From Candidatus Altarchaeales archaeon WOR_SM1_86-2 (GTDB lineage: Archaea; Altiarchaeota; Altiarchaeia; IMC4; MCBC01): DNA of 5,138 nucleotides. Shown here in pieces: positions 4,838 to 5,138 of this stretch. The stretch spans positions 1-5,138 of the forward strand of contig MCBC01000024.1 of assembly GCA_001723855.1 (NCBI GenBank). Reading direction: 5' to 3'. The notes below the pieces were generated by a model that saw only the letters and a program-made list of their open reading frames with translations, made no database searches and had not been told where the DNA came from. The stretch's first letter is position 1, and every line of letters begins with the position of its first letter. The translations under genes and the position numbers were made by a program.

Positions 4838-5043
4838 TATGTTATAAAAAAATGAAGCGAATGATATGTTATTGGTTGAGATATAGCTATCTTAATTCCA
4901 ATACCAATAAGTATCAGTATCACGAAAATAACTGCAAAACCTGCTACATAGTATTGGTTATAAAAAAGTAGTAGCATTCCAGCTAAACTGATGAGGATAC
5001 CCGACACATCAATAATTAATTTAATATTTTTGTCCATTTTCAT
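4783..5043 (-). CDS. Uncharacterised two-helix membrane protein, N-terminal part (frameshifted)
   Basis: 86 residues starting MKMDKNIKLIIDVSG (ATG 5043-5041; M3 at 5037 is an alternative). Two hydrophobic helices at about 8-28 and 32-54, with QYY between them, form a membrane hairpin, so the following domain probably sits in the cytoplasm. After SLHFF (about 62-66) this frame runs into a low-quality tail, YWTKIAMKFQPERLSTSP, and stops at 4785-4783, while the other frame carries a plausible soluble domain. The switch coincides with seven consecutive T on the coding strand. One extra T would fuse the frames. A purine-rich GAGGAGAG lies about 22 bp upstream, too far to be a normal ribosome site for this ATG. 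The sequence is AT-rich like the neighbouring island. No family recognised. Confidence 0.6.
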   Translation of the reverse strand: MKMDKNIKLIIDVSGILISLAGMLLLFYNQYYVAGFAVIFVILILIGIGIKIAISQPITYHSLHFFITYWTKIAMKFQPERLSTSP

Positions 5044-5138
5044 TCATGACATATGTCGTGTACTCTCCTCGCGCTTTTGTTCTTTTAAATCATTATTGCG
5101 TCATTTATTAATAAATAACTCCGGGTTATATTTTTCTG
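5044..5138 (-). promoter_or_regulatory. Upstream region of the membrane-protein gene with palindromes
   Basis: Holds GACATATGTC (5048-5057), a perfect 10-bp palindrome that extends to 16 bp (5045-5060) with one mismatched pair, directly before the start codon. Farther up is ATTTATTAATAAAT (5103-5116), a perfect 14-bp palindrome that could act as a TATA region. If used, it would put the transcript start near 5083 and give a leader of about 40 nt that includes GAGGAG. A repressor site at the first palindrome is possible but unproven. No other gene is visible up to the window end. Confidence 0.35.

Overview
The window looks archaeal. Several genes have a TTTATATTTT-like TATA box about 25-30 bp before the start codon and no clear Shine-Dalgarno site, as expected for leaderless archaeal transcripts. 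The gene content (rhomboid protease, HtpX-type M48 protease, VapBC/PIN genes, an ArgB-like fragment) also fits Archaea, perhaps a methanogen-like or ANME-like euryarchaeote. The sequence alone does not fix the lineage.

Layout. (1) 1-2143, plus strand: the 3' end of a CPA-type Na+/H+ antiporter, a trehalose-6-phosphate phosphatase (otsB), and a rhomboid intramembrane protease with an unusual eight-cysteine insert. Antiporter and phosphatase are 12 bp apart and would fit a shared role in ion and osmotic balance. (2) 2155-3011, minus strand: an htpX metalloprotease gene broken by a frameshift inside its last membrane helix, so the HExxH motif and the third zinc ligand lie in different frames. 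(3) 3064-3156, minus strand: a fragment of about 30 codons that looks like the 3' end of argB (acetylglutamate kinase).

(4) 3158-4181: an AT-rich toxin-antitoxin island bounded by a 17-bp imperfect inverted repeat that also carries inward-facing TATA boxes. It holds a ribbon-helix-helix VapB antitoxin, a VapC toxin cut off after about 27 codons, a second full-length PIN-domain gene with its own TATA-like box exactly at the VapC break, and a convergent 45-codon ORF not previously listed as a long ORF. (5) 4185-4331: the 3' end of an unidentified gene with no start codon, again beginning just outside the island. (6) 4332-4495: non-coding DNA with a possible branched RNA fold. (7) 4496-5043, minus strand: a small two-helix membrane protein gene split by a frameshift at a run of seven A (T on the coding strand), followed upstream by a palindrome-containing promoter region.

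Overall, an ordinary housekeeping stretch runs into a worn accessory region. Five reading frames are broken or truncated between 2155 and 5043. Two are frameshifts that could be real, phase-variable or assembly errors. Three are truncations whose endpoints coincide with TATA boxes, which suggests promoter-bearing toxin cassettes were inserted into other genes.
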